DNA of 25,705 bases from AE-B3B sp964543295 (GTDB taxonomy: Bacteria > Aerophobota > Aerophobia > Aerophobales > AE-B3A), in assembly GCA_964543295.1 (NCBI GenBank), contig CAZIXA010000029.1, positions 1 to 25,705 of the forward strand, given 5' to 3'. The notes below the pieces were generated by a model. That model did not search any database. It was given only the letters and a program-made list of their open reading frames with translations, and was not told the origin of the DNA. How positions within the stretch are numbered: the first letter of the stretch is position 1; each line of letters begins with the position of its first letter. Below are positions 1 to 6,168 of this stretch, piece after piece. Made by a program: the position numbers and the translations under genes.

Positions 1-58
1 TCGGCTTTGCCGATCGAGCCGTCGAGGGGGGATATTTCCCCCCTCGAGTATCTTGCCA
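1..58. repeat. Intergenic palindromic repeat, copy A (truncated by the window edge)
   Basis: Two hairpins in tandem. Positions 1-13 form tcggc-ttt-gccga. Positions 22-31 and 38-47 form a perfect 10-bp stem (tcgagggggg / cccccctcga) around the loop atattt. The same unit recurs at 5339-5409 with small changes (tcggc-tct-gccga, then a G-run paired with a C-run), so this is a dispersed element rather than a one-off terminator. It has no U-tract after the stem. It sits 44 bp before a phosphofructokinase remnant. The left boundary lies outside the window. Confidence 0.6.
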
Positions 59-101
59 GACAAATTTTTGCCTCTGAGACACTGTTCCGAGGAGAAAAAA
101 A

Positions 102-191
102 TTGGATAAAATTGCTATTTTAACCAGTGGAGGGGACTGGCCGGGAATGAACACTGGTATTCGTGCCGTAGTGAGAAAGACTCGAAAGTAG
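102..191 (+). pseudogene. N-terminal remnant of 6-phosphofructokinase (29 codons)
   Basis: A TTG-started frame after an aggag ribosome-binding site (90-94) encodes LDKIAILTSGGDWPGMN followed by TGIRAVVRKTRK and a TAG stop at 189-191. The glycine-rich SGGDxPGMN plus IRAVVR is the ATP/PPi-binding N-terminus of the PfkA family, whose members run to about 320 or more residues. Everything past the first 29 codons is gone and rimO begins 7 bp after the stop. The site retains a good ribosome-binding site, so ribosomes could still translate it and feed into rimO, which has no clear one of its own. It could instead be a retained leader ORF. The homology call is by eye but the motif is distinctive. Confidence 0.72.
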
Positions 192-198
192 TGAATAT

Positions 199-1533
199 AT
201 GAAGGTAAATTTAATCTCTTTGGGGTGTCCCAAGAACCTGGTAGATAGTGAGGTGATTCTGGGAAGATTAGGAGAAAGGGGCTATTCTCTTACCTCTTTG
301 CCAGAAGAGGCAGATGTTGTGGTGGTTAATACCTGTTCTTTCATTGATAAGGCCAGAAGAGAGGCTGATAGAGTGATATGGCAGATTTCCTCTCAAAAAA
401 GATCTTCCCAGAAACTCATTGTCTGCGGCTGTCTTCCTCAACTTGAGGGCAGAACTCTTTTTCGCAAGTACCCCCAGGTTGATGCCTTGCTGGGAAGCTC
501 TGACTTTCCCAGTATAGATAACGTTCTTACTGATCTTTTTAAGGGTAAGCACCATCTTTTTTCAGTCAATGAGCCTTGCTTTCTTTACAACTCTAGTTTT
601 CCACGTCTTTTGACTACCCCTAGTTCTTATGCTTACCTTAAGATAGCTGAAGGTTGCTCTAATCGCTGTTCTTACTGTCTTGTCCCTCGTTTGCGAGGAA
701 AATATCGGAGTAGACCGGTAGAAGATGTTCTTAGAGAGGCAAAAGCTCTGGCCAATTTGGGAATCCGAGAGCTGATTTTGATAGCTCAGGATACCACCTT
801 TTATGGCTGGGATCTTGGCCAAAGATCATCTCCTTTGTTACTACTGGAAGGACTGGAGAAGATAGAAGAGATAAAATGGATTCGACTTCTCTACACTCAT
901 CCTGAGCATTTTACTTCTTCACTTATTAAGATAATAGCGAACTCAGAGAAGATTTGTAAGTATATCGATCTTCCTCTACAACATACCCATGATGAGATCC
1001 TCGCCTTAATGAGGCGCCCTAAATTCGAAGCTACGGAAAGGCTGGTTGAGAATTTAAGAGAAAAAATTCCCGAGATTGTCTTACGTACCAGCGTTATCGT
1101 TGGCTTTCCCGGAGAGAAAACTAAGCATTTTGATAAACTCTTGAAGGATGTGGAAAGGTTAAAATTTGACTGGCTGGGAGCATTCACCTATTCCCCTGAA
1201 AAGGGTACTCCGGCCTATTCCATCACCCCTAAAATATCATCCCAGGTTAAAAAGAAAAGATATAGAGAACTTATGAAACTCCAGCAGTCGATAACCCTAA
1301 AACTCAACCAAAAAAGGGTAAATAAAACCTATCCTCTTCTGATAGATAGGGAAAAAGAGGGACATTGCCAGTTTCAGGCTCCCGAGATTGATGGAAAGAC
1401 TCTTCTTCAAGAAAAGCATCCAGCGGGCGAGATCTTTCGGGCAAGAATTTTGGCGGTGAGTAACGTCTATGATTTGATAGGAAAGAAGGTAAATCACATC
1501 TCCTTAACTACACCACCAAGCCACCCTAGATAA
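199..1533 (+). CDS. rimO: Ribosomal protein S12 methylthiotransferase RimO
   Basis: A radical-SAM enzyme that adds a methylthio group to the conserved aspartate of ribosomal protein S12, in the cytoplasm. The N-terminal UPF0004 domain has its cluster-binding cysteines at C10 (LGCPKN), C46 (NTCSF) and C76/C78. The radical-SAM cluster motif is EGCSNRCSYC (C153, C157, C160), followed by the RimO-typical IPR-like LVPRLRGKYRS stretch and AQDTTFYG. A TRAM domain occupies roughly 375-438. The 444-residue length is normal for RimO; MiaB and MtaB are the alternatives, but LGCPKNLVDSE and AQDTT favour RimO. The ATG at 199 lacks a good Shine-Dalgarno and lies 7 bp after the pfkA-remnant stop, suggesting translational coupling. 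The 3' end overlaps the antisense cutA remnant. Confidence 0.95.
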   Translation: MKVNLISLGCPKNLVDSEVILGRLGERGYSLTSLPEEADVVVVNTCSFIDKARREADRVIWQISSQKRSSQKLIVCGCLPQLEGRTLFRKYPQVDALLGSSDFPSIDNVLTDLFKGKHHLFSVNEPCFLYNSSFPRLLTTPSSYAYLKIAEGCSNRCSYCLVPRLRGKYRSRPVEDVLREAKALANLGIRELILIAQDTTFYGWDLGQRSSPLLLLEGLEKIEEIKWIRLLYTHPEHFTSSLIKIIANSEKICKYIDLPLQHTHDEILALMRRPKFEATERLVENLREKIPEIVLRTSVIVGFPGEKTKHFDKLLKDVERLKFDWLGAFTYSPEKGTPAYSITPKISSQVKKKRYRELMKLQQSITLKLNQKRVNKTYPLLIDREKEGHCQFQAPEIDGKTLLQEKHPAGEIFRARILAVSNVYDLIGKKVNHISLTTPPSHPR

Positions 1534-1646
1534 TCTTTACTATCCACAATAACAGGTATGGCTAATATCTCAGGTACCTCATAGGGATGGATTTGCCGAA
1601 TTGATTTTTCGAGTTCTTCATAAAGCTCTAATTCGATGCTTGACAT
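1494..1646 (-). pseudogene. cutA: C-terminal remnant of divalent-cation tolerance protein CutA1
   Basis: Read on the minus strand from ATG 1646, 50 codons encode a peptide containing ELEKSIRQIHPYEVPEILAI and then PVIVDSKDYLGWL, ending at TGA 1496-1494. The HPYEVPEI-x-A-x-P block followed by a DYLxWL tail is the signature C-terminal half of CutA1, a small trimeric protein of about 105 residues linked to metal tolerance. The N-terminal half is missing: a TAA lies in frame 15 bp upstream of the ATG. There is no ribosome-binding site. The fragment overlaps the last 40 bp of rimO and the -35 of a plus-strand promoter, so it is a decayed gene rather than an expressed one. Confidence 0.8.
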
Positions 1647-1668
1647 CCTGGCGGGATTGGATTATATT
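1640..1668 (+). promoter_or_regulatory. Sigma70-type promoter for the LysM/LytM gene
   Basis: TTGACA at 1640-1645, a 17-bp spacer, and TATATT at 1663-1668. Transcription would start near 1675, leaving a leader of about 45 nt with a Shine-Dalgarno at 1708-1712. The -35 overlaps the start of the antisense cutA remnant, so this promoter may have become usable, or arisen, as that gene decayed. Confidence 0.65.
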
Positions 1669-1718
1669 GAGGTGTAAATCTCAAGGTCCAGCTCACAACC
1701 TAGATGGGGAGGAAGATA

Positions 1719-2753
1719 ATGTTTCAATTAAAGAATTGGCGGGCAGGAAAGTTCAAAATTTGCTTCATAGGATTTGTTTCTTTAGTGCTGGTCTTGGTAG
1801 CCTTCAAAGTACGGGTGAGACATCCTCAGGGTCAAGCCCCATCATTAAATCCGGCTGACAGGCAGGTGAAATCAAGCACACTCAGCAACCAAGATACAAG
1901 ATATTTGGGATCTGCCGATGATACCCAACGGCGTTTACCGGAAAAGGAAAAAGCAGAACCGATAGAGACCGCTAGTGATTTGCATCAAAGCTCAAATAGG
2001 GTAAATCAAAACTCAAACAGAGTTGAGGAAAAAAATCTACTTGAGGTCAAGACCCACGTGGTAAAACCGGGAGCTACCCTTTGGGGTATAGCTAAGGAGC
2101 ATGGTCTACACCTTAGTACCGTGGTACATGCTAATAATCTTTCCCCCTCGCAGCCCATCCATCCCGGTCAAGAATTGAAGATCTACAATATGGATGGATT
2201 TATCTATCAGGTTCCGCGCGGCCAAACTCTGAGCTACATTGCCAGGACCTATGATGTCTCTTTGCAAGAAATTATGCAGATTAATCAGATTGAAAACCCC
2301 CACCTTATCCCAGCCGGACAAAAGATCTTCGTCCCGGCTATAAAACCACTGTATACCTTCATCTGGCCAGCCCTAGGCCGGATCAGTTCAGGTTTTGGCT
2401 GGAGGCGTAACCCTTTTAGTAAAAAAGGAAGGGAATATCACCGAGGAATTGATATAGCTGTGAATACCGGGACTCCGATAAAGGCTTCTCACGGTGGTCG
2501 AGTGGTAGTGACCTATCAGGGCAAGGGATGGAACAAGGGGTATGGGAAATTAGTGGTTATCAAAGGAGGTGATAATTCTTATACTTACTATGCTCATCTT
2601 TCCCGGGTGCTGGTAAGGAGAGGACAGTATGTTCGTCAGGGTCAAAAAATAGGTTTGAGCGGCAATACTGGGCGGTCTACCGGGCCCCACCTCTTCTTTG
2701 CTGTAGTTAGGAATGGTAAAGCCCGGAATCCTTTAAAATACCTATCACGGTAA
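1719..2753 (+). CDS. LysM-LysM-LytM (M23-like) envelope protein, probably catalytically dead
   Basis: A cell-wall protein with an N-terminal membrane anchor (hydrophobic FIGFVSLVLVLVAF, near residue 20), a polar linker, two LysM peptidoglycan-binding repeats (about 113-157 and 163-208) and a C-terminal LytM domain (about 220-344). The ATG at 1719 is chosen because gggaggaag ends just upstream; an ATG at 1704 is in frame but sits before that site. LytM landmarks are H241 and D245 (HRGID), H293 (YAHLS) and H324. The HxH motif reads H-L-F: the second histidine, a zinc ligand in active M23 endopeptidases, is F326. Degenerate LytM domains of this kind (EnvC, NlpD) activate amidases instead of cutting peptidoglycan; that role here is inference. 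Confidence 0.88.
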   Translation: MFQLKNWRAGKFKICFIGFVSLVLVLVAFKVRVRHPQGQAPSLNPADRQVKSSTLSNQDTRYLGSADDTQRRLPEKEKAEPIETASDLHQSSNRVNQNSNRVEEKNLLEVKTHVVKPGATLWGIAKEHGLHLSTVVHANNLSPSQPIHPGQELKIYNMDGFIYQVPRGQTLSYIARTYDVSLQEIMQINQIENPHLIPAGQKIFVPAIKPLYTFIWPALGRISSGFGWRRNPFSKKGREYHRGIDIAVNTGTPIKASHGGRVVVTYQGKGWNKGYGKLVVIKGGDNSYTYYAHLSRVLVRRGQYVRQGQKIGLSGNTGRSTGPHLFFAVVRNGKARNPLKYLSR

Positions 2754-2861
2754 TTTGGCAGTCGAAGAGAAAGGTAATGAATAAAGAGGCCCATATCCAA
2801 TACACAGCAGCATCTATCTTTTTTTTCCGAGTCAAGTACGACACTCATAAATTTTTCTAGT

Positions 2862-3239
2862 CTATTCTTCCACTAACTTTTTATATTCCTCTGCGTTGAG
2901 CAAAGAATCGATTTCTTGCGGATGGGAGATTTCGACCTTAATCATCCAACCATTTCCATAAGGATCTTTGTTAACCAAGGAAGGGTCCTCCTCAAGCTGA
3001 GTATTGATTTCTATTGCTTTCCCACTTACCGGTGAAGGAACCTCGAAGGCTGTTTTGGACGACTCAACTGTAGCAAATGTTTTCTTATGCCTTATCTTCT
3101 CGCCGACGCTGGGTAGCTCAACCAACAAAATTTCACCAAGCTGTTCCTGTCCATACCAGGTAATTCCGACCTTACCAATGGTTCCCTCAACCTTAATCCA
3201 TTGGTGAGTATCCAAGTATTTTAGATCTTCTGGATACAC
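2862..3239 (-). CDS. gcvH: Glycine cleavage system H protein (lipoyl carrier)
   Basis: A small lipoyl-domain protein that shuttles the aminomethyl group between the P, T and L proteins of the glycine cleavage system. The hallmark TVESSKTAFEVPSPVSG surrounds the lipoyl lysine (K62 from the chosen start); the family consensus is ESVKA, so the position two before Lys to one after it differs slightly. N-terminal HQWIKVEG and ITWYGQEQLGEI are typical. At 125 residues it is of normal length. The GTG at 3239 is chosen because aaaggag (3254-3248) is 8 nt upstream; a GTG at 3248 in the same frame would bury that site. It follows metVF on the same strand, 70-80 bp downstream. No gcvT, gcvP or lpd is in the window. 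Some H-like proteins serve other lipoate pathways, so the exact partner is open. Confidence 0.9.
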   Translation of the reverse strand: MYPEDLKYLDTHQWIKVEGTIGKVGITWYGQEQLGEILLVELPSVGEKIRHKKTFATVESSKTAFEVPSPVSGKAIEINTQLEEDPSLVNKDPYGNGWMIKVEISHPQEIDSLLNAEEYKKLVEE

Positions 3240-3320
3240 TGACCTCACTCCTTTCTCGATGAAGATTTTATTCTGGATGTTAACTCTTTGGGTTTAACTC
3301 GTCTTTCAGCCATTAATATC

Positions 3321-4976
3321 TTAGCTTGCTCTGATATTTTCAACCTTAGGACGGGGCCATAGCTTTGCTTGTTTTACCATCACCGGGATAATATTTTCCC
3401 AGGCGACAGCCATGATATGTATCCCGTGAATTCCTTCGATTTCCCTTAATTGTTCAATAATCTCCACGCATATCTGGGTGCCCTCCTCTTTTGGATCTTT
3501 GGCATCCTCCATTCTGGTTACAATTTCATCAGGGAGGCTAACTCCGGATACATAATCTCTCATATAGCGGGCCATTCCGGCAGATTTTATGGGAATCACA
3601 CCGGCTAAAATATGAACTTTCTCGTCTAAACCACTGTCCCTTATAATTTTCACCCAGTCTCTAAATTTTTTCACATCAAAGACTCCCTGAGTTTGAATAA
3701 AATCGCAGCCAGCTTCAATTTTTTTAGCTAATCTTATGGATCGAAATTCGTAGGGATCTGCGTAAGGATTTTCCACTGCTCCGATGTAAAGCTCAGGTGC
3801 AACGGTTAAACTGTCACCACTGAGGAATTTTTTCTCATCTCGCATGCTTTTTAAAGCCTGAATGAGCCCAATAGCATCAAGGTCATAGACATTTTTTGCC
3901 TGGGGATGGCTACCAAATTTCTGATGGTCTCCGGAAAGACAAAGAACATTTTTAATTCCTAGAGCTGCTGCTCCTAAGATGTCGCTCTGGATAGCTAGTC
4001 TGTTTCTATCCCGGCAGACCATTTGAATGACAGGTTCTATATCCATCTGGCTAAGGATAACACCGGCAGCTATACTGGACATTCGGACAATGGCTGTTTG
4101 GTTATCAGTGATGTTTACCGCATCTACAGAATCTTTAAAATAGAGGGCCTTTTTCTTAATTACCTCGGCATCTGCTCCTTTGGGAGGTCCGAGTTCCCCA
4201 GTCACGGCGAACTCACCACTGTCTAGTATTCTTCTTAGATTACTATTGGCTTTTACTGAGGAAACCGGAGTTTTAGCTTCTTTAGTCTTCTTTTCCTCCG
4301 AAGTAGCCACCTTTTTGTGGTGTGGTTTGCGTATATTCAGTTTTCTTGGCCCCCCGTCTCTGGAGGTTGACCAATCCTTAGCTGGAATTATCTCTTTCAA
4401 TTTGTCGAGTTCCCCCCACTTGCTTAAGCGATCGATTATCAGTTGCCAGGCACAATCAATATCAGGATCAATTTCACATTTTCCGTTTTCAGAGCCTCCG
4501 CAGGGCCCGTTAAGTAGACTTTTAGAACAACGGGAAATAGGGCATATTCCTCCAGTTTTCTCCAGAAGACATTCCCCGCAAAGCTGACATCTTTCCTCAA
4601 ATTGGCCAAAGCGGATAATATCGCCTAAAAAGAGAGTATTTACTCCTGGATAGACTATTTTATCTATGGACTCACTCACTGCCTGGACTCCATTACCGCA
4701 GGCAAGTACCAGGATAGAGTCAGCCTTAGCAAGCTGGGCTTTATTTTCCCGAAAATGCTTTTTGTTCTCCAGGATATGACAGGCAGGATCTAATACTACC
4801 CAGCCGGGAACCTTTTTTCCCGCCTCTTCCAATCTTTTTTTCATCTGTTTCACTTCGTCCTCTCCTCCGGTCTTGCAGAGAGTAGCGCATTCACTGCATC
4901 CACAGATGAAAACTGCATTAGACTTTTCTAAAAAACCGATTATTTCTTCAAATGGTTTTTGTTCGGTAATTATCAT
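3321..4976 (-). CDS. Fused MetV-MetF methylene-tetrahydrofolate reductase
   Basis: A two-domain protein of 551 residues. Residues about 1-215 are MetV-like: cysteines in CGCSECATLC (C25, C27, C30, C34), ACGNG, CQLCGEC (C130, C133, C136), C145, C150 and GPCGGSENGKCE (C159, C167), likely ligands for zinc or an Fe-S centre. A charged linker (about 216-245) leads to a MetF TIM barrel (about 247-551) with TGELGPPKG, the NITDNQ strand and LCLSGDH. MetF reduces 5,10-methylene- to 5,10-methyl-tetrahydrofolate, in acetogens as part of the Wood-Ljungdahl methyl branch, where metV and metF are usually separate genes. ATG 4976 has aaaggag 8 nt upstream. Co-transcription with gcvH fits a folate-C1 role. 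The electron donor cannot be read from sequence. Confidence 0.93.
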   Translation of the reverse strand: MIITEQKPFEEIIGFLEKSNAVFICGCSECATLCKTGGEDEVKQMKKRLEEAGKKVPGWVVLDPACHILENKKHFRENKAQLAKADSILVLACGNGVQAVSESIDKIVYPGVNTLFLGDIIRFGQFEERCQLCGECLLEKTGGICPISRCSKSLLNGPCGGSENGKCEIDPDIDCAWQLIIDRLSKWGELDKLKEIIPAKDWSTSRDGGPRKLNIRKPHHKKVATSEEKKTKEAKTPVSSVKANSNLRRILDSGEFAVTGELGPPKGADAEVIKKKALYFKDSVDAVNITDNQTAIVRMSSIAAGVILSQMDIEPVIQMVCRDRNRLAIQSDILGAAALGIKNVLCLSGDHQKFGSHPQAKNVYDLDAIGLIQALKSMRDEKKFLSGDSLTVAPELYIGAVENPYADPYEFRSIRLAKKIEAGCDFIQTQGVFDVKKFRDWVKIIRDSGLDEKVHILAGVIPIKSAGMARYMRDYVSGVSLPDEIVTRMEDAKDPKEEGTQICVEIIEQLREIEGIHGIHIMAVAWENIIPVMVKQAKLWPRPKVENIRAS

Positions 4977-5047
4977 CCTTGGCTCTCCTTTCTATCTCGG
5001 TGGAAGATTCATCAAAATTTGCTTCCCTTTCCTTTTGTTTTCAACCT

Positions 5048-5116
5048 TTATTTTTCCTGTATGGGTCTTACAATCTCTTTTGCCATAGCTGATCCGATCC
5101 TTGTTCCTATCTTCAT
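5048..5116 (-). CDS. Possible 22-codon leader ORF in the metVF 5' leader
   Basis: Between the predicted start of the metVF transcript (about 5121) and its ATG lies a 23-codon frame beginning ATG 5116, with a gaataggag purine-rich site 4 nt upstream, encoding MKIGTRIGSAMAKEIVRPIQ, two more residues and a TAA at 5050-5048. I recognise no family. A leader peptide is possible because of its ribosome-binding site and position, but a frame this short can arise by chance. Confidence 0.25.
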   Translation of the reverse strand: MKIGTRIGSAMAKEIVRPIQEK

Positions 5117-5127
5117 TGCTCCTATTC

Positions 5128-5155
5128 ATTGTAACAAGTGCGAGACAGATGTCAA
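5128..5155 (-). promoter_or_regulatory. Sigma70-type promoter of metVF-gcvH
   Basis: On the minus strand, TTGACA (5155-5150), a 16-bp spacer and TACAAT (5133-5128). This is close to consensus. It would produce a leader of about 145 nt before the metVF ATG, long enough to hold regulation. I found no match to a tetrahydrofolate or other riboswitch that I could recognise by eye. Confidence 0.72.
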
Positions 5156-5163
5156 TTTGAGAA

Positions 5164-5191
5164 TTGACTATTCTCCTAAAGTTAATATATT
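5164..5191 (+). promoter_or_regulatory. Divergent sigma70-type promoter candidate toward the LysE gene
   Basis: TTGACT (5164-5169), a 16-bp spacer and TATATT (5186-5191), starting 9 bp beyond the -35 of the metVF promoter on the other strand. The downstream gene begins at 5430, so the leader would be about 230 nt and would include the palindromic repeat at 5314-5409. Confidence 0.4.
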
Positions 5192-5313
5192 GACGAGGGT
5201 GGAAGATTTTATTTTCTCTGGTGAGTGCAGGTGTAGTAATTTCAATAATTTCACTGAATTGTTATCAAGTAAACTTCGGCAGACGAGATATCAGAAAAAA
5301 GGGGGGAGCAGGC

Positions 5314-5409
5314 TCGACTTGCTCGAGCGAAGCGAGAGTCGGCTCTGCCGATCGGGTCGTTGAGGGGGGCATTCCGAAGGAATCGGCGAAGCCCTATTTC
5401 TCCCCTCAA
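5314..5409. repeat. Intergenic palindromic repeat, copy B (multi-hairpin)
   Basis: A run of small hairpins. Cgact (from 5315) pairs with agtcg, enclosing ctcg/cgag around agcgaag. Tcggc-tct-gccga lies at 5339-5351. An outer stem joins ttgagggg (5360-5367) to cccctcaa (5402-5409) and encloses attcc-gaa-ggaat and ggc-gaa-gcc. Stem 5339-5351 and the G-run/C-run stem match copy A at 1-47. Copy B ends 20 bp before the LysE start codon. The gaa loops and nesting resemble REP/MITE-type elements. No transposase is nearby. Confidence 0.6.
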
Positions 5410-5429
5410 TATGTTCTTGGATTAGTGGT

Positions 5430-6038
5430 ATGTTAATATTATTCCTCTTCACGGTGATAGCGATCTCCCTATCCGGGGTGATGATGCCTGGCCCGGTATT
5501 CGCCGTAACCATAACTAAAAGTCATAAATCGGGGATGGCTGGCTCATTGATAGCTGTTGGACACGGAATAATAGAATTTCCTTTGATGATGTTGATATAC
5601 TTTGGGCTTTCCAATTTTTTTAAATTGGCCCCGGTTCAGATCTTCATAGGTATAGCCGGCGGACTGATGCTAATTTACCTTGGAGTTGACATGATCAGAT
5701 TTCGGATAAATGTGAAGCAAGAAAATGAAGATCCTTCCTATAGTTCAATAATGGGGGGACTCATTACCACTACCGCCAATCCCTATTTCTTTTTATGGTG
5801 GGCAACCATCGGGTCGGCGCTCATCCTTAAGTCTGCTATATTCGGACTAATAGGATTTGTTTTGCTAGCGATAGTCCACTGGTTCTGCGATTTTGGGTGG
5901 TATTCTTTGGTATCTATGGTTATCTACAAGACTCATCATCTTTGGAGTAAGAAAATCCACCGAGCCATTTTTACTATATGTGGTTTGATGCTTTTGGGCT
6001 TTGGCCTCTGGTTCATAGGATCAGTCATGGTTAGGTAA
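5430..6038 (+). CDS. LysE/RhtB-family amino-acid exporter
   Basis: A 202-residue inner-membrane protein of the LysE translocator family, which exports amino acids or related small molecules by a proton-linked mechanism. The first segment carries the family mark SGVMMPGPVFAVTI, and about six hydrophobic spans follow, including GIAGGLMLIYLGVDM (about 75-90), the conserved TTTANPYFFLWWATIGSA (about 112-130) and a last helix near 178-198. The substrate cannot be read from sequence. The ATG at 5430 has only a weak ribosome-binding site (ggattagtgg); later ATGs would remove the first membrane span, so 5430 is kept. It stands between a palindromic repeat and a separately promoted GTPase gene, so it may be monocistronic. 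Confidence 0.85.
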   Translation: MLILFLFTVIAISLSGVMMPGPVFAVTITKSHKSGMAGSLIAVGHGIIEFPLMMLIYFGLSNFFKLAPVQIFIGIAGGLMLIYLGVDMIRFRINVKQENEDPSYSSIMGGLITTTANPYFFLWWATIGSALILKSAIFGLIGFVLLAIVHWFCDFGWYSLVSMVIYKTHHLWSKKIHRAIFTICGLMLLGFGLWFIGSVMVR

Positions 6039-6109
6039 ATATGTCCTGTGGCCTCCTTGATTCCCCAGGAGATTTATACGCGTATCGAGGGATTTTCCCG
6101 AGATATTTC

Positions 6110-6137
6110 TTGAACTTTCATCAGAATTTAGTAAAAT
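6110..6137 (+). promoter_or_regulatory. Sigma70-type promoter of the TGS GTPase gene
   Basis: TTGAAC (6110-6115), a 16-bp spacer, TAAAAT (6132-6137). Start of transcription near 6144, with aaggag before the ATG at 6169. Confidence 0.5.
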
Positions 6138-6168
6138 TTAATTTGACTAATTAAGGAGAGAAAAGAGT

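Noticed and set aside
2642..2848. 68-codon minus-strand frame after the LysM/LytM gene
   Set aside because: Mostly antisense to the LytM coding region; no recognisable motif. I also saw no clear terminator hairpin in 2754-2861 between the convergent genes.
4180..4587. 135-codon plus-strand frame inside metVF
   Set aside because: Antisense to the cysteine-rich MetV part and the linker; no start signal.
4994..5131. 45-codon minus-strand frame starting MNRSNEDRNKD in the metVF leader
   Set aside because: Its ATG overlaps the -10 element, so it would lie before the transcript start.
4959..5363. 134-codon plus-strand frame with CNKCE and CRC cysteine pairs
   Set aside because: It runs antisense through the metVF start, promoter and leader and then into the palindromic repeat; no ribosome-binding site or family match.
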